A DNA stretch of 64,000 bases from NCBI GenBank assembly GCA_012960305.1, contig DUBM01000017.1, positions 124,001 to 188,000 on the forward strand, written 5' to 3'. Within the stretch, counting starts at the first letter, position 1; every line of letters begins with the position of its first letter. Made by a program: the position numbers and the translations under genes. Shown one piece after another: positions 28,758 to 38,090 of the stretch. The notes under the pieces are model-generated. The model did no database searches and was not told the origin of the DNA. It saw only the letters and a program-made list of their open reading frames with translations. Source of the stretch: Gammaproteobacteria bacterium (GTDB lineage: Bacteria > Pseudomonadota > Gammaproteobacteria > Pseudomonadales > Pseudohongiellaceae).

Positions 28758-30200
28758 TTAATTCACAGCAGGAACTATTTTCCGAATCCAGCCATCTCCT
28801 TTCGATAAAAAGTACAACTCCCCATCGGTATCTTGGCCCAATCGAACACCAGCACGATTACCACGACCATAAGTATTTGGGAATCCGATAGATTCTCCTA
28901 GGTTACTGACTTCACCACTCACTTGAATTCTAAGTTCTTGGATTGTCGCTGGGTTCCCAGCTTCCAGATTTGCAGTGTCTATATAAAAAACCCGCCCTCG
29001 AACCATATCAGTAAATACATATTTCCCTTGCAACCTAGGAATATCATTTCCCCTATATACAAACCCACTACTAATAGCATTCCCCTCATCATGGTCAAAT
29101 TGAGCGACAGGATAAGTAAATTCTTCCAAATCTACCGGCTTTGGATAAACAGGGTTTGGGCGAACCCCACCAATGCCAAATGCTGTAGCAAACATTCCTT
29201 CCCGAACACGCCATCCATAATTAGCGCCAGGTACACCAATATTTACCTCTTCAATTTGTGTTTGACCGATATCATTGATGTACATTGTGCCATCAACATC
29301 AAACGAGAAATGCTGTGGGTGCCGTAATCCATATGCCCAAATTTCTGGCGCAAAACCCTGCCTACCAACAAAAGGATTGTCTGCTGGAATGCCGTAGGCT
29401 CTATCTTCTCCACCCGCCAAAGGATCAATTCTAATTATCGAAGACATGACTTCATGAGTAGCTTGACCATACTCGTTAGGATCATTGGCACCACCACCAT
29501 CACCAAAACTTGCGTAAAGCTTGCCGTAGTCCGAAGAACCCGGCTTTGCGGCGGGATTAAACGCTAAAGTACCAATATTATGGTTTTGCGCGAACTGGCC
29601 CATGCGAAATATTTCTCTGGAACTGCCTGAGAAGGAGTTTGCTGTGGAATCACCTGCTGTCCATTCGCGAATTATACTCTCGTGATTTTCTGCATCATCA
29701 TCCAGATAATTAGCTACACCGGAGTCTGATGCTGCACTGTAAGCGGTATAAAATTTTCCATACCCGGGCCGGCCTCTCTCGGCGAATTGAGGATGGAACG
29801 CAACACCTGCCAAGCCAGTCTCGTTCGGGAACATTGAATCGTCAAAATCAACGCCTGCTCTTCGTATATCAAGATACTGAGTAACTGTATTGCCATTTTG
29901 ATCGGCGAAATAAAGCAATCCCCGCAAATCATTAATTACTAATCGTCCGGAATTATCAGGAAGGGGCATCATGTACTGAATACGAGCATAAGCTGCATTT
30001 GTTTGTGGCACCGAGCTTGAATCTAGGGAGCGGGAAACGCGCACAAAATCTTCCACAGCCACGGTAATAGAACCCATCTGAATAATTTCTGGAATTGGGT
30101 CACTTAGTGGCTCGGGATTAGATTCAGCTGCATAGGTAGAAAAAGGCACAGTAAGGAGGAATAATGACGCTTTGATCAATACAGCAAGTCTTGTTTTCAT
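28758..30200 (-). CDS. PQQ-dependent sugar dehydrogenase-like protein (GDH-B / sorbosone dehydrogenase family)
   Basis: 480 residues with a signal peptide (LAVLIKASLFLLTVPFSTYAAES). The six-bladed beta-propeller of the soluble glucose dehydrogenase family is indicated by GLAGVAFHPQF, HNIGTLAFNP, LYASFGDGGGANDPNEYGQ, YGLRHPQHFSFD, MYINDIGQTQIEEVNI and VYRGNDIPRLQGKYVFTD. Members oxidise sugars or related alcohols with pyrroloquinoline quinone in the periplasm. PQQ biosynthesis genes are not in this window, so PQQ dependence is inferred from the family. It is divergent from the enoyl-CoA hydratase gene. Confidence 0.88.
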   Translation of the reverse strand: MKTRLAVLIKASLFLLTVPFSTYAAESNPEPLSDPIPEIIQMGSITVAVEDFVRVSRSLDSSSVPQTNAAYARIQYMMPLPDNSGRLVINDLRGLLYFADQNGNTVTQYLDIRRAGVDFDDSMFPNETGLAGVAFHPQFAERGRPGYGKFYTAYSAASDSGVANYLDDDAENHESIIREWTAGDSTANSFSGSSREIFRMGQFAQNHNIGTLAFNPAAKPGSSDYGKLYASFGDGGGANDPNEYGQATHEVMSSIIRIDPLAGGEDRAYGIPADNPFVGRQGFAPEIWAYGLRHPQHFSFDVDGTMYINDIGQTQIEEVNIGVPGANYGWRVREGMFATAFGIGGVRPNPVYPKPVDLEEFTYPVAQFDHDEGNAISSGFVYRGNDIPRLQGKYVFTDMVRGRVFYIDTANLEAGNPATIQELRIQVSGEVSNLGESIGFPNTYGRGNRAGVRLGQDTDGELYFLSKGDGWIRKIVPAVN

Positions 30201-30297
30201 AATGCTTGTCCATTTGCTAAATTGTAATTAATAACGAGACTCACCCCGAGCCTAGGCTACTACAAACACAATATAATAATCGAGAGCACAAAAAAAG

Positions 30298-31140
30298 ATG
30301 AACGACACTGATATCTCTCCACAAGTAGGCTCTGAACGCTCCCCAAACGATCATACAAAATCTGATTTTGAGACTCTCCACTACGCTGTAGAAGAGAATA
30401 TCGCCTTAATTACCTTAGATCGACCACCTGCCAACCTTATCGATCGACAACTCACTCTCGAATACCATTCTGCACTGCTTCGGGCCAATTCGGACACTAA
30501 AGTGCGAACAATAATACTTACGGGCGCGGGAAATGGGCTTTCTGGTGGAGTTAATCTTAATTACCTTGAGTCCTTCGGTTCAGAAGAAATGAAAGATTTT
30601 CTCCGTCTTTTTTATGTTGAAACTATGCGCCTAGTTCGAAGTCTGGACAAACCGATCATTGCTGCTGTACATGGATACGCTCGAGAAGGTGCATGCACTC
30701 TAGCATTTGCTTGTGACATGGTGATTGCAGCCGATGATGCTGACTTCGGCTACCCTGGGGTACCCAATTTGGCAGCACCTCCTGGCATGCATGTTTGGTT
30801 CCTGCAAAAACTCATCGGCAGAATGAAAGCTGCTGAATTAATTTTTACTGGTAAACCAATTGGCGCTTCCCAAGCAGAAAAACTTGGGCTTATAACCAAA
30901 GTGGTAGGCGCTGGCTGCCTACTCTATGAAGCAAGAAGCATAGCAGGCCAGCTGGCGAAGATGTCGCCACTAGCACTAAAGCGAACCCGGGACCTAATGT
31001 ATTCAATGGAGGATATGGACTTTGCAGAAGTTCCTGAATGCGCGTTAGAAGCTCTCTCATCAGCCTTTGATAGCGAAGATAGCAAGGAAGCAAGGAAGGC
31101 TTTTCGGGAGAAACGGGACCCAGTTTGGACGGGTCGGTAA
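30298..31140 (+). CDS. Enoyl-CoA hydratase/isomerase family protein
   Basis: 280 residues of the crotonase fold. The first oxyanion-hole segment is ILTGAGNGLSGGVNLNYLE and the second is AAVHGYAREGACTLAFACDMVIAADDADFGYPGV, which is followed by the GRMKAAELIFTGKPIGASQAEKLGLITKVV block. Cytosolic enzymes of this family hydrate or isomerise enoyl-CoA esters. The exact substrate is not readable. ATG at 30298 follows directly after an A-rich AGAGCACAAAAAAAG stretch. It stands alone, divergent from the PQQ-type dehydrogenase. Confidence 0.88.
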   Translation: MNDTDISPQVGSERSPNDHTKSDFETLHYAVEENIALITLDRPPANLIDRQLTLEYHSALLRANSDTKVRTIILTGAGNGLSGGVNLNYLESFGSEEMKDFLRLFYVETMRLVRSLDKPIIAAVHGYAREGACTLAFACDMVIAADDADFGYPGVPNLAAPPGMHVWFLQKLIGRMKAAELIFTGKPIGASQAEKLGLITKVVGAGCLLYEARSIAGQLAKMSPLALKRTRDLMYSMEDMDFAEVPECALEALSSAFDSEDSKEARKAFREKRDPVWTGR

Positions 31141-31458
31141 TGCTTAAATAATAAATAACTTATGAACTTAGAGTACTTCTTAGGCTCTTCTCATAGACCT
31201 TCGGGTATTAATGTTGCCCCCGACAAGCGATAAAGCTTTAGTTCTTGGCAGCCGCTAAAGCGGAAAAATCTCTTTAACTCTAGTAAAAATACTCAGCACA
31301 GGACTTGCTGGTTTCCAATCTTATCTTCGAACTACAAATTAAATAAATGGGAGACCACAGATTCCGGATCTGACTTGGCATCCAAGCGACCGATCTGGCA
31401 ATCGCTGTCTACAAATCAAATATTTACATGTATCTGATTGGCGTAAAGAGTTTGATAT
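31141..31458. other. Spacer, nothing recognised
   Basis: 318 bases between the convergent enoyl-CoA hydratase (plus) and VOC (minus) genes. A small CCGCT/AGCGG stem lies near 31253. No ORF, RNA or protein remnant could be identified. Confidence 0.4.
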
Positions 31459-31908
31459 CTATATATTTTCAGGGTGAATAGGTAAATCGACGCTAGGATC
31501 AAGATTGCCCTTGCCTGGCACATAGTTAGCTTCAATTCGAATTCCATCCGGATCTTCAAACAATATGGAATAATACCCCTTCGCCCATTCGCCTAACTTC
31601 GGGCTTCGAATTATTTTTGTGTCGATTCCCTGCAAGAATTCATGAAGCGCATCGACATCCTCTTTGCTTCGAGCCCGAAAACAAAAATGATGTAAGCCAA
31701 TACGATTTTGCTCAAATGTTTCGTGAAGAAATTCGCTGGCAGCTTCTTTAATAACGATTCCGGTTCGACTACCTACTCCATAAATAACATCATTAGAGTC
31801 GTAGATTAATTTCATTTCCAAAAATTTAAATAGCTGGCGGTAAAAGCTACTACATTTCTCGAAATTTGAAACGACAATTGAAATATGCGCGATGCCATTC
31901 ATTTGCAT
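31459..31908 (-). CDS. VOC (glyoxalase/dioxygenase superfamily) protein
   Basis: 149 residues with the paired beta-alpha-beta-beta-beta modules of the vicinal oxygen chelate fold. Module one is GIAHISIVVSNFEKCSSFYRQLF with a metal-ligand His. Module two is GLHHFCFRARSKEDVDALHEFL and ends with YSILFEDPDGIRIEANY carrying the ligand Glu. Substrates of the family range from methylglyoxal to catechols and fosfomycin; none is implied here. ATG at 31908 has a GGAGG ribosome site nine bases upstream. It is 45 bp downstream of modF on the same strand. Confidence 0.85.
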   Translation of the reverse strand: MQMNGIAHISIVVSNFEKCSSFYRQLFKFLEMKLIYDSNDVIYGVGSRTGIVIKEAASEFLHETFEQNRIGLHHFCFRARSKEDVDALHEFLQGIDTKIIRSPKLGEWAKGYYSILFEDPDGIRIEANYVPGKGNLDPSVDLPIHPENI

Positions 31909-31953
31909 ACAGTTGATCCTCCAGTTCCGTGAATAAATTCAGAACCCATGTGA

Positions 31954-33459
31954 TTAATAGCCCACATTCGTTTGTTCTAGGGTAAATCCCCCTGCTTGAC
32001 TAGAAACAAAAGTTAGCTTCTGATTGATACAAGCAGGTTGCTCATCTTCGACGTGACTGACGTAGATCAATTTAGTCTGCGTCTGTTCAGCAATTAGATC
32101 AAGGACTCCCAAGATTAATTCACGGTAATAGTCATCAAGACCGACACAGGGCTCATCTAAAATTAATATTTTCGGGTGTTTTACCATTGCTCTTGCTAGC
32201 AACACTACACGCTGCTGCCCGAAAGAAATTTCGTGATAGTAGTGTTTTTCTAGCTCGGTAATTCCCAATGTCGCTAGCCAGTTCTTTGCCAATTCCCACT
32301 CAGCAGAACTGCTTTCATCATAGAGACCAACAGAGTCAAAGAATCCAGACACCACTACATCTAAGACTTTCCAGCCTTTGATATATTTGTTGTGCAGTTC
32401 ATTAGAGACGATGCCAAACTTCCGTTTAACATCCCAAACAGTTTCTCCACTGCCTTTTTTCTGCCCGAATAGAAATACTTCCTGCCCATAGCCTTTATGA
32501 TTCTCACCGTCAATCAAGCTGAGCAGTGTTGATTTCCCACAGCCATTTGGGCCTTCTACCAAAACATGGTGATTCGACTCCATATGCCAACAAACATTAG
32601 TTAGCACAGTTAGTTCACCGTAACGGACAGTAATGTTATTTAAACGAATTAACGAATATTTATTAGTATCCGCATTCGCCTCGATAACTAATGGCTTAGG
32701 AACTGAATTCGAAAACTCAAGCTTAATTTCTGTGAGTTTCTTAAAAGCTGGAGACGCCAACACTTCTGCTAATGCACCTTGTTGCAAAATAGCTAGGTTT
32801 TCCATCAATGCGATATGAGTAATCCCCGGCAACATATCTCGGTGCCTACGACAAAGTTGGATGCTGCAGCATTTATTACCCATATACTTAGCAATGCAAT
32901 TAACTATTCGTTGCTGAGAATCTCTATCGATACCTTCCAAAGGTTCATCAAGAACAAGCAACTTTGCAGACCCTGGCCGCCCAGCATAAAGAGCCCGAGC
33001 GATTAAGACTTTGCGAATTTGACCGGAAGAAAGAAAGCGAATGCCATTTTCTGCAATTGGGTTTAAATCCAAATCCGCCATAAGAGCATCGTACAACTGT
33101 GGCTTTGGTTCTTTTCTCCCAGAACAAATTAACTGGCTTACTATGGTGCCAAGATCTTGAGCCTGATCACTAAACTCACTTATATCTAGCCGGTTATCCC
33201 GTTGCCATAAACGCTGCTGCTCTTCAAATGAGACAATGAACACATCCAGCGCTGGCTCAAAATTTGCAAAGCTCTGCACATAATTCTGTGATTCAAGGCG
33301 CCTACCTATAAGCAAGTTGGCGAAAAGGGATTTGCCTGCACCATTAGGACCATAAATACACCAATGCTGACCAGTAGAAATTTGAAATTGATCAATTTTT
33401 AGAATTGATTGTCGACCAATTCGGCACAGTGCATTTTCTATGGAGAGAAGCTGAGACAT
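31954..33459 (-). CDS. modF: ModF-like double ABC ATPase (molybdate-related)
   Basis: 501 residues with two ABC ATPase domains. Domain one has Walker A YGPNGAGKS (about residues 36-44) and signature LSSGQIRKVL. Domain two has EGPNGCGKST, the ModF-typical LFGQKKGSGETVWDVKRKFGIVS stretch, SGFFDSVGLYDE, ISFGQQRVVLLARAMVKHPKILILDEP and a final FVSHVEDE-like segment. This matches E. coli ModF (PhrA), about 490 residues and linked to molybdate transport. The precise role is unsettled and there are no membrane subunits or modABC here. It fits the molybdenum enzymes in the window. Confidence 0.88.
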   Translation of the reverse strand: MSQLLSIENALCRIGRQSILKIDQFQISTGQHWCIYGPNGAGKSLFANLLIGRRLESQNYVQSFANFEPALDVFIVSFEEQQRLWQRDNRLDISEFSDQAQDLGTIVSQLICSGRKEPKPQLYDALMADLDLNPIAENGIRFLSSGQIRKVLIARALYAGRPGSAKLLVLDEPLEGIDRDSQQRIVNCIAKYMGNKCCSIQLCRRHRDMLPGITHIALMENLAILQQGALAEVLASPAFKKLTEIKLEFSNSVPKPLVIEANADTNKYSLIRLNNITVRYGELTVLTNVCWHMESNHHVLVEGPNGCGKSTLLSLIDGENHKGYGQEVFLFGQKKGSGETVWDVKRKFGIVSNELHNKYIKGWKVLDVVVSGFFDSVGLYDESSSAEWELAKNWLATLGITELEKHYYHEISFGQQRVVLLARAMVKHPKILILDEPCVGLDDYYRELILGVLDLIAEQTQTKLIYVSHVEDEQPACINQKLTFVSSQAGGFTLEQTNVGY

Positions 33460-33667
33460 GAATAAATTTCGTATTCCGAGACTGCGGTGATATAGCAGTA
33501 TTGAATTGCCAAGATTAAAGTACGATAAAGGTCACTGAGAGCTTTGGAAAAGCTTTGAAAAAATAATGCTTATAGTGCCATACCATGAGTTTCGAAATAC
33601 AGGTTCTTTTTAATCAAAAGCAAGCTATTAGTTGCTTTTCCAATGTGCTATCAGTAAGCTCCGCGCC

Positions 33668-34414
33668 ATGATCCTAAGCCCTTTAGATATAGCGAGTTTC
33701 TGTTGGTTTATAGCCTGCTGGGTTGGCTATTCCTTCTTTGCCAAAACTGCCGCCAAAAAGAAAAATAGCCTCGCCAGTGTTCTCTATCGTTATCGATCAG
33801 AATGGGTAAAGAAGCTAAGCACAAGCGGTATGAGCGAAGTTGATGCTGAACTACTGGCAAGCTTAGAAAAGCAGGTATCATTTCTTGCCTCAACCTCCCT
33901 CTTGATACTTGCAAGTTTAGTCACAGTACTCAGCACAGCCAGTGACGTGTTTTTGAACATAAACACCTTAAGTTTCGTTACTGAGATGTCTCTGGAATTA
34001 GTGCAACTTAAACTACTTATGCTTATCTTTATTTTCATATACGGCTTTTTTACTTTCACTTGGTCCATACGACAATATGGCTTTTGTTTTATCGTATTTG
34101 GCTCTTCCTTCAATACCGTTAAACACTATAAGGAAGCAGAGAATTATCGAGTGATCGCCCATAATCGAGATTTTGGTGCTGTAGCGAAGGTTTTGGATCG
34201 GGCGGCACACAGTTACAATTTCGGTATCCGCGCCTATTACTTTGCAATGGCGGCCATGGCCTGGTTTATCAGCAATTATTTCTTTATTGTTGCCTGCGCA
34301 ATAACTGTCTGGGTATTGTATCGAAGAGAATTTCTATCTAGCTCATTGAAGGCATTAGTTAGTGCGCGCCTGGTAGACAATGTCCATGATGAAGAAAAAG
34401 TAAAATTCGAATGA
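33668..34414 (+). CDS. DUF599 family integral membrane protein
   Basis: About 248 residues with four hydrophobic segments: the N-terminal SPLDIASFCWFIACWVGYSFF, SLLILASLVTVLST, LLMLIFIFIYGFFTFTW and the C-terminal YYFAMAAMAWFISNYFFIVACAITVWVLYRREF. The order and the RSYNFGIRAYYF-like segment (AHSYNFGIRAYYFA) are typical of DUF599, of unknown function. The frame opens with TTG at 33632. The ATG at 33668 gives the normal family N-terminus directly before the first helix. It is convergent with the esterase gene, with only seven bases between the two stops. Confidence 0.85.
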   Translation: MILSPLDIASFCWFIACWVGYSFFAKTAAKKKNSLASVLYRYRSEWVKKLSTSGMSEVDAELLASLEKQVSFLASTSLLILASLVTVLSTASDVFLNINTLSFVTEMSLELVQLKLLMLIFIFIYGFFTFTWSIRQYGFCFIVFGSSFNTVKHYKEAENYRVIAHNRDFGAVAKVLDRAAHSYNFGIRAYYFAMAAMAWFISNYFFIVACAITVWVLYRREFLSSSLKALVSARLVDNVHDEEKVKFE

Positions 34415-34421
34415 GCTAGTT

Positions 34422-35441
34422 TTAAGGGCGGTTGCCCAACGCACGAGCCATTACTTCGTGTTGAATTGTCATCATGTGACCTATAGAGCGGCGCCAATAC
34501 TCCGAATTATGATTGCCCCGACTTTGCATGTAGTCAAAAGGCACATTGTTGAGCATTAAGACTCCTGCCAATTCCCTCGCTTCTTCAATGAGGCCATCTT
34601 CTGTTCCTGAATCTAGGTACAAATGTGGCATTGAACTTTTCGGAACAGTATAGATGATCGCGAAAGGGTCGTAGGCTAGCGCTTGTGCTGCATTTTCAAA
34701 ATCAATTCCATTTGGAGTGCGTTCTACCTGAGTGCTGAATCCAGGAATATCGATAATTCCTGAAATGAATTCATCTGCCGCGGCAATTCTTTGCTGCTGT
34801 GCTGCATCCACAGTTCTAACCTGTCGATCTATTCCTGCCTCAAGGGCCGCTGCCGCTTTTCTAGCGTAGCTTAGAGCACCACTGGTACTGCCAATAGAAA
34901 CAAACATATCAGGATGACGTAGCCCTAAAGCATAGGCTCCGAAACCACCCATGGATAACCCGGAAACTGCTCTACCTTCGCGCCTAGCCTCAGTGCGGTA
35001 ATTGGTATCTACAAAGCCAATAACATCTTCAACAATATGATCTTCCCAGTTGTTCTTCTGACCACCTTCACTAGAAGCATAATTAATATACCAACTATTG
35101 CCACCATCTGGGAGGACGAGAATTAAATCTTGTAGATTTCGAGCGTAAAAAGCCGCAGTTAGGTTCCTGCCCCACACAGTATAGTTTTGCATATACCCAT
35201 GCAGCAGATAGAGCACCGGATAACGGGTTTCGTTCTTTTCACTCCCATAGTAGTTTGCTGGAACCACTACATCGAATTTCATCATTCGATCTACCGCCGG
35301 TGAAAAGAATTCCACAGTCTCCATTCCGGGAGGAATCGGAGCAGCTATTGGCTGCAGTTCTTCATTGGCCTGAGCGGCAAGACTGTTGCACCAAAGAATC
35401 AGCAACAAAAAAACTGGCAAATTAACTCTAACTGGTATCAT
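34422..35441 (-). CDS. Alpha/beta hydrolase-fold esterase (esterase D type), exported
   Basis: About 339 residues with a signal peptide (MIPVRVNLPVFLLLILWCNSLAAQA). The fold is that of putative esterases of the D/antigen 85 type. Segments are RYPVLYLLHGYMQNYTVWGRN, the nucleophile elbow AVSGLSMGGFGAYALGLRHPD (GLSMGG) and the C-terminal HLYLDSGTEDGLIEEARELA and SRGNHNSEYW with the catalytic Asp and His. Location is periplasmic or secreted. The frame opens at 35525, but the ATG at 35441 starts the signal peptide and avoids overlap with the divergent cytochrome gene. Confidence 0.85.
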   Translation of the reverse strand: MIPVRVNLPVFLLLILWCNSLAAQANEELQPIAAPIPPGMETVEFFSPAVDRMMKFDVVVPANYYGSEKNETRYPVLYLLHGYMQNYTVWGRNLTAAFYARNLQDLILVLPDGGNSWYINYASSEGGQKNNWEDHIVEDVIGFVDTNYRTEARREGRAVSGLSMGGFGAYALGLRHPDMFVSIGSTSGALSYARKAAAALEAGIDRQVRTVDAAQQQRIAAADEFISGIIDIPGFSTQVERTPNGIDFENAAQALAYDPFAIIYTVPKSSMPHLYLDSGTEDGLIEEARELAGVLMLNNVPFDYMQSRGNHNSEYWRRSIGHMMTIQHEVMARALGNRP

Positions 35442-35571
35442 AAAATCATCAAAGACGGGAATAATATTCAGGTTTATAGCATTTTTTTGTAACGCATCTG
35501 CGGTTGCCAGTGTTGTACGGCGCACAGCAATGCTATATTTTCTAGCTTCTAACTACTATATAAAATTTTCC

Positions 35572-35928
35572 ATGCTCAGCAATTGGATATCACAGCTATT
35601 GTTAGCCATTTTATTCGCATCTGTCACGAGTTTCGTAGCGGTCGCAGAAAATGGCGAACAACTTTTTCTAGAAAACTGCGCCGAATGCCATCAAGCTGAT
35701 GGGAATGGTTTGGCTAATATTTATCCTGCTTTAGCAGGAAGTGAAGTAGTGAAAGGCAGCGGAGTGGATGTTGCACTAGTTTTAATAATCGGTAGAGGAG
35801 AAATGCCGTCCTTTTCTGGATCAATATCCGATGAAGACATCGCGACGATTATTAATTATGTTCGTAACGCTTGGGGTAATTCTGGAGACTTCATTTCCGC
35901 GAAAACCATCAACTCATTGCAGAAATAG
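35572..35928 (+). CDS. Small c-type cytochrome
   Basis: 118 residues with a signal peptide (MLSNWISQLLLAILFASVTSFVAVA). It is a single-haem class I cytochrome c with CAECH in the sequence LFLENCAECHQADGNG, LANIYPALAGS, and the methionine ligand segment GRGEMPSFSGSISDEDIATIINYVRNAWGN. It is a periplasmic electron carrier and could accept electrons from one of the dehydrogenases in the window. The frame is open from 35386, but the ATG at 35572 marks the signal peptide. It is divergent from the esterase gene and convergent with the SDR gene. Confidence 0.9.
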   Translation: MLSNWISQLLLAILFASVTSFVAVAENGEQLFLENCAECHQADGNGLANIYPALAGSEVVKGSGVDVALVLIIGRGEMPSFSGSISDEDIATIINYVRNAWGNSGDFISAKTINSLQK

Positions 35929-35935
35929 AACCACA

Positions 35936-36694
35936 TTAACTACGCAAATAAGAAGCTCCATTCACATCAATAATTGTTCCTGTCGAAAATTCCGCACCAT
36001 CTGAAGCAAGGAACAATACCGCATGCGCCACATCTTTTGGCTCGGCAATACGCTGCAGCGGACTCTGGGCTCTTATTTCATCCCCTTCTGAACTGCTCAT
36101 ACGCTCGGCAGTTAATTCAGTATTAACGAAGCCCGGCGCAACCGCCGCGACAAAAATATTATGGCTACCCAAGGCTACAGCCAAAGACTGAGTTAGGGAG
36201 TTTAGCCCAGCCTTGCTGGCACCGTAGGCTGGCTTAATTGGTTCGCCGCGAAAGGCGCCTCTGGAACTAACATTTACAATTCGCCCTCCCCCATTTTCTA
36301 TCATGTGCATGGCTGCACAAAAACAAAGGTTTGCTGGGCCGATTAGATTAGCCTGAATTGTCTGCTGCCAAGCCTCCTGCCACTGATTGTAATCAGAGGA
36401 TACCAATGGATGATAAATACCAATCCCAGCATTGTTAACGAGAATATTTAACTCTCCAAACTTGTTGATACATTCTTCTACTGCAGACTTTACCGACTCA
36501 GCGTCAGCCACATCAGCCTGTATTGCAAGGTGGCCCTGCCCTTGGAGCTTGGCTTGAGTTGTTGCTGCCGCCTGCTGATTAGATTTATAAAGAATAGCAA
36601 CTCTAGCTCCACGAGAGGCAAAAGCAATCGCAATAGCTTTCCCTATTCCTCGAGAACCTCCTGTTACCAATACGGTCTTATTTGAAAAATTCAA
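35936..36694 (-). CDS. Short-chain dehydrogenase/reductase (FabG-like)
   Basis: 252 residues of the classical SDR family. The coenzyme motif TGGSRGIGKAIA is at the N-terminus, with LVNNAGIG, the catalytic serine in IVNVSSRGAF and Tyr/Lys in PAYGASKAGL. The C-terminus VLFLASDGAEFSTGTIIDVNGA is typical of NAD(P)-dependent 3-oxoacyl-ACP reductase-like enzymes. The substrate is not evident. Start is TTG at 36694 with an AGGGA ribosome site seven bases upstream. It stands alone. Confidence 0.93.
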   Translation of the reverse strand: MNFSNKTVLVTGGSRGIGKAIAIAFASRGARVAILYKSNQQAAATTQAKLQGQGHLAIQADVADAESVKSAVEECINKFGELNILVNNAGIGIYHPLVSSDYNQWQEAWQQTIQANLIGPANLCFCAAMHMIENGGGRIVNVSSRGAFRGEPIKPAYGASKAGLNSLTQSLAVALGSHNIFVAAVAPGFVNTELTAERMSSSEGDEIRAQSPLQRIAEPKDVAHAVLFLASDGAEFSTGTIIDVNGASYLRS

Positions 36695-36918
36695 AATTTA
36701 TCCCTGCTTAGTTGCTGTTATTCTGTCTTTGTAGTTCGTTTACTAATGGATATAATTTAACAGCAGTGGGCCGTTAAATTGGAAGCATACAGATAATGAG
36801 CTACAAGTAAAATGATTCGGTTCGGAGTGATAAACTTCGTGCTAACAGAAGCAATTAATTTTATCTCGCTCACTAATATCAATTGCCTAGAAAGCAGCTA
36901 ACACACTCCTAGCAGAGA

Positions 36919-37863
36919 ATGATTATGCCATTAGATCCGCAAGCTAAAGCCTTACTCGATGCCATTGAAAAATCTGGAACCCCACCGCTAGATGCACACT
37001 CACCTGCGCAGGCGAGGATACTCTATGACCAAGCCAGCGAATTAGCAAAAGGTGAGTTAACTGAGGTTCATGCTATTAACAAAATTTCGATTCAAGGACA
37101 TGAGTCAGAAATTCCCGCATTACTCTATCGACCTAGCGCCGAATCAGGACTCCCGCTTTTGGTTTATTTTCATGGTGGTGGCTATGTCATTGGCTCTTTG
37201 GCTAGTCATGATTGTGTTTGTCGGACAATTTGCGAAGAGGCTCAATGCCTCGTAATTTCTGTAGACTATCGGCTCGCACCAGAACATAAGTACCCCGCCG
37301 CTATCAATGATGCGTGGGCCGCCACTCAATGGGTAGCAGCGAATACAAAATTCGTAGGCGGTGATGAGAATCGAATTGCAATTGGTGGAGACAGTGCCGG
37401 CGGAAATCTTGCAGCCGTTGTCTGTTTACGAGCGAAAGCAGCAAATGCACCTCACCTGCTTTTCCAACTATTAATTTACCCCGGCACAGAGATGAATTGT
37501 ACATTCCCTTCCCATAAGGAATTCGGCAAGGGATACCGCTTAACCAATGATTTGATTGACTGGTTCTATACCCATTACTTCAGCCCGCAAGATGATCTTA
37601 GCCATTGGAATGCTTCGCCGCTTAATGCTAATGATCTTAGCGATTTGCCACCTGCCCTTGTGCTTTCGGCAGGATTTGATCCACTTCAGGATGAGAACAC
37701 TGCCTATGTGGAAAAATTGACAAAAGCTGGTGTGGTCGTCAAACACTCACATTATGAGACCATGATGCATGGATTTATCACCATGCCTGGGGCGTTGGAC
37801 AAGGCAAAAATAGCTATTAGTGAGTGCGCAAGAGAATTAGTGCAAGCTTTTAATAGTAACTAG
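36919..37863 (+). CDS. Alpha/beta hydrolase of the hormone-sensitive lipase (GDXG) family
   Basis: 314 residues. The oxyanion-hole motif is YFHGGGYVIGS, the nucleophile elbow is GGDSAGGNLA, the catalytic Asp is in LSAGFDPLQDEN and the His in MMHGFITMPG. These mark family IV bacterial esterases acting on short- to medium-chain acyl esters in the cytosol. There is no signal peptide. ATG at 36919 is used, with another ATG at 36925. It stands alone in its direction. Confidence 0.93.
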   Translation: MIMPLDPQAKALLDAIEKSGTPPLDAHSPAQARILYDQASELAKGELTEVHAINKISIQGHESEIPALLYRPSAESGLPLLVYFHGGGYVIGSLASHDCVCRTICEEAQCLVISVDYRLAPEHKYPAAINDAWAATQWVAANTKFVGGDENRIAIGGDSAGGNLAAVVCLRAKAANAPHLLFQLLIYPGTEMNCTFPSHKEFGKGYRLTNDLIDWFYTHYFSPQDDLSHWNASPLNANDLSDLPPALVLSAGFDPLQDENTAYVEKLTKAGVVVKHSHYETMMHGFITMPGALDKAKIAISECARELVQAFNSN

Positions 37864-38090
37864 AGAAGTTTACTGAATCGTGCAATCGCTATTAATAAGG
37901 GTGTGAAAAGGAACATCTAGATAACGACAAGTCAGCCCTATTGTTTCCTAGCTATCGCTTTTTTCCTAAACCTTGCTGCGAATGCAGCGGTTGCTCATTT
38001 TAAATCCACGAACACTGAATTAGCCACCAGCATTTTTATCGATGTTGATAGTTATGAAGTGGCTAAGAGTTAGAATAACGATTCTAAATT

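Noticed and set aside
37929..38074. Short signal-peptide-like frame (FLAIAFFLNLAANAAVAHF) before a stop
   Set aside because: It reads like the start of an exported protein but has no ATG/GTG start or ribosome site and ends after about 48 codons; too short to call a gene or assign a family.
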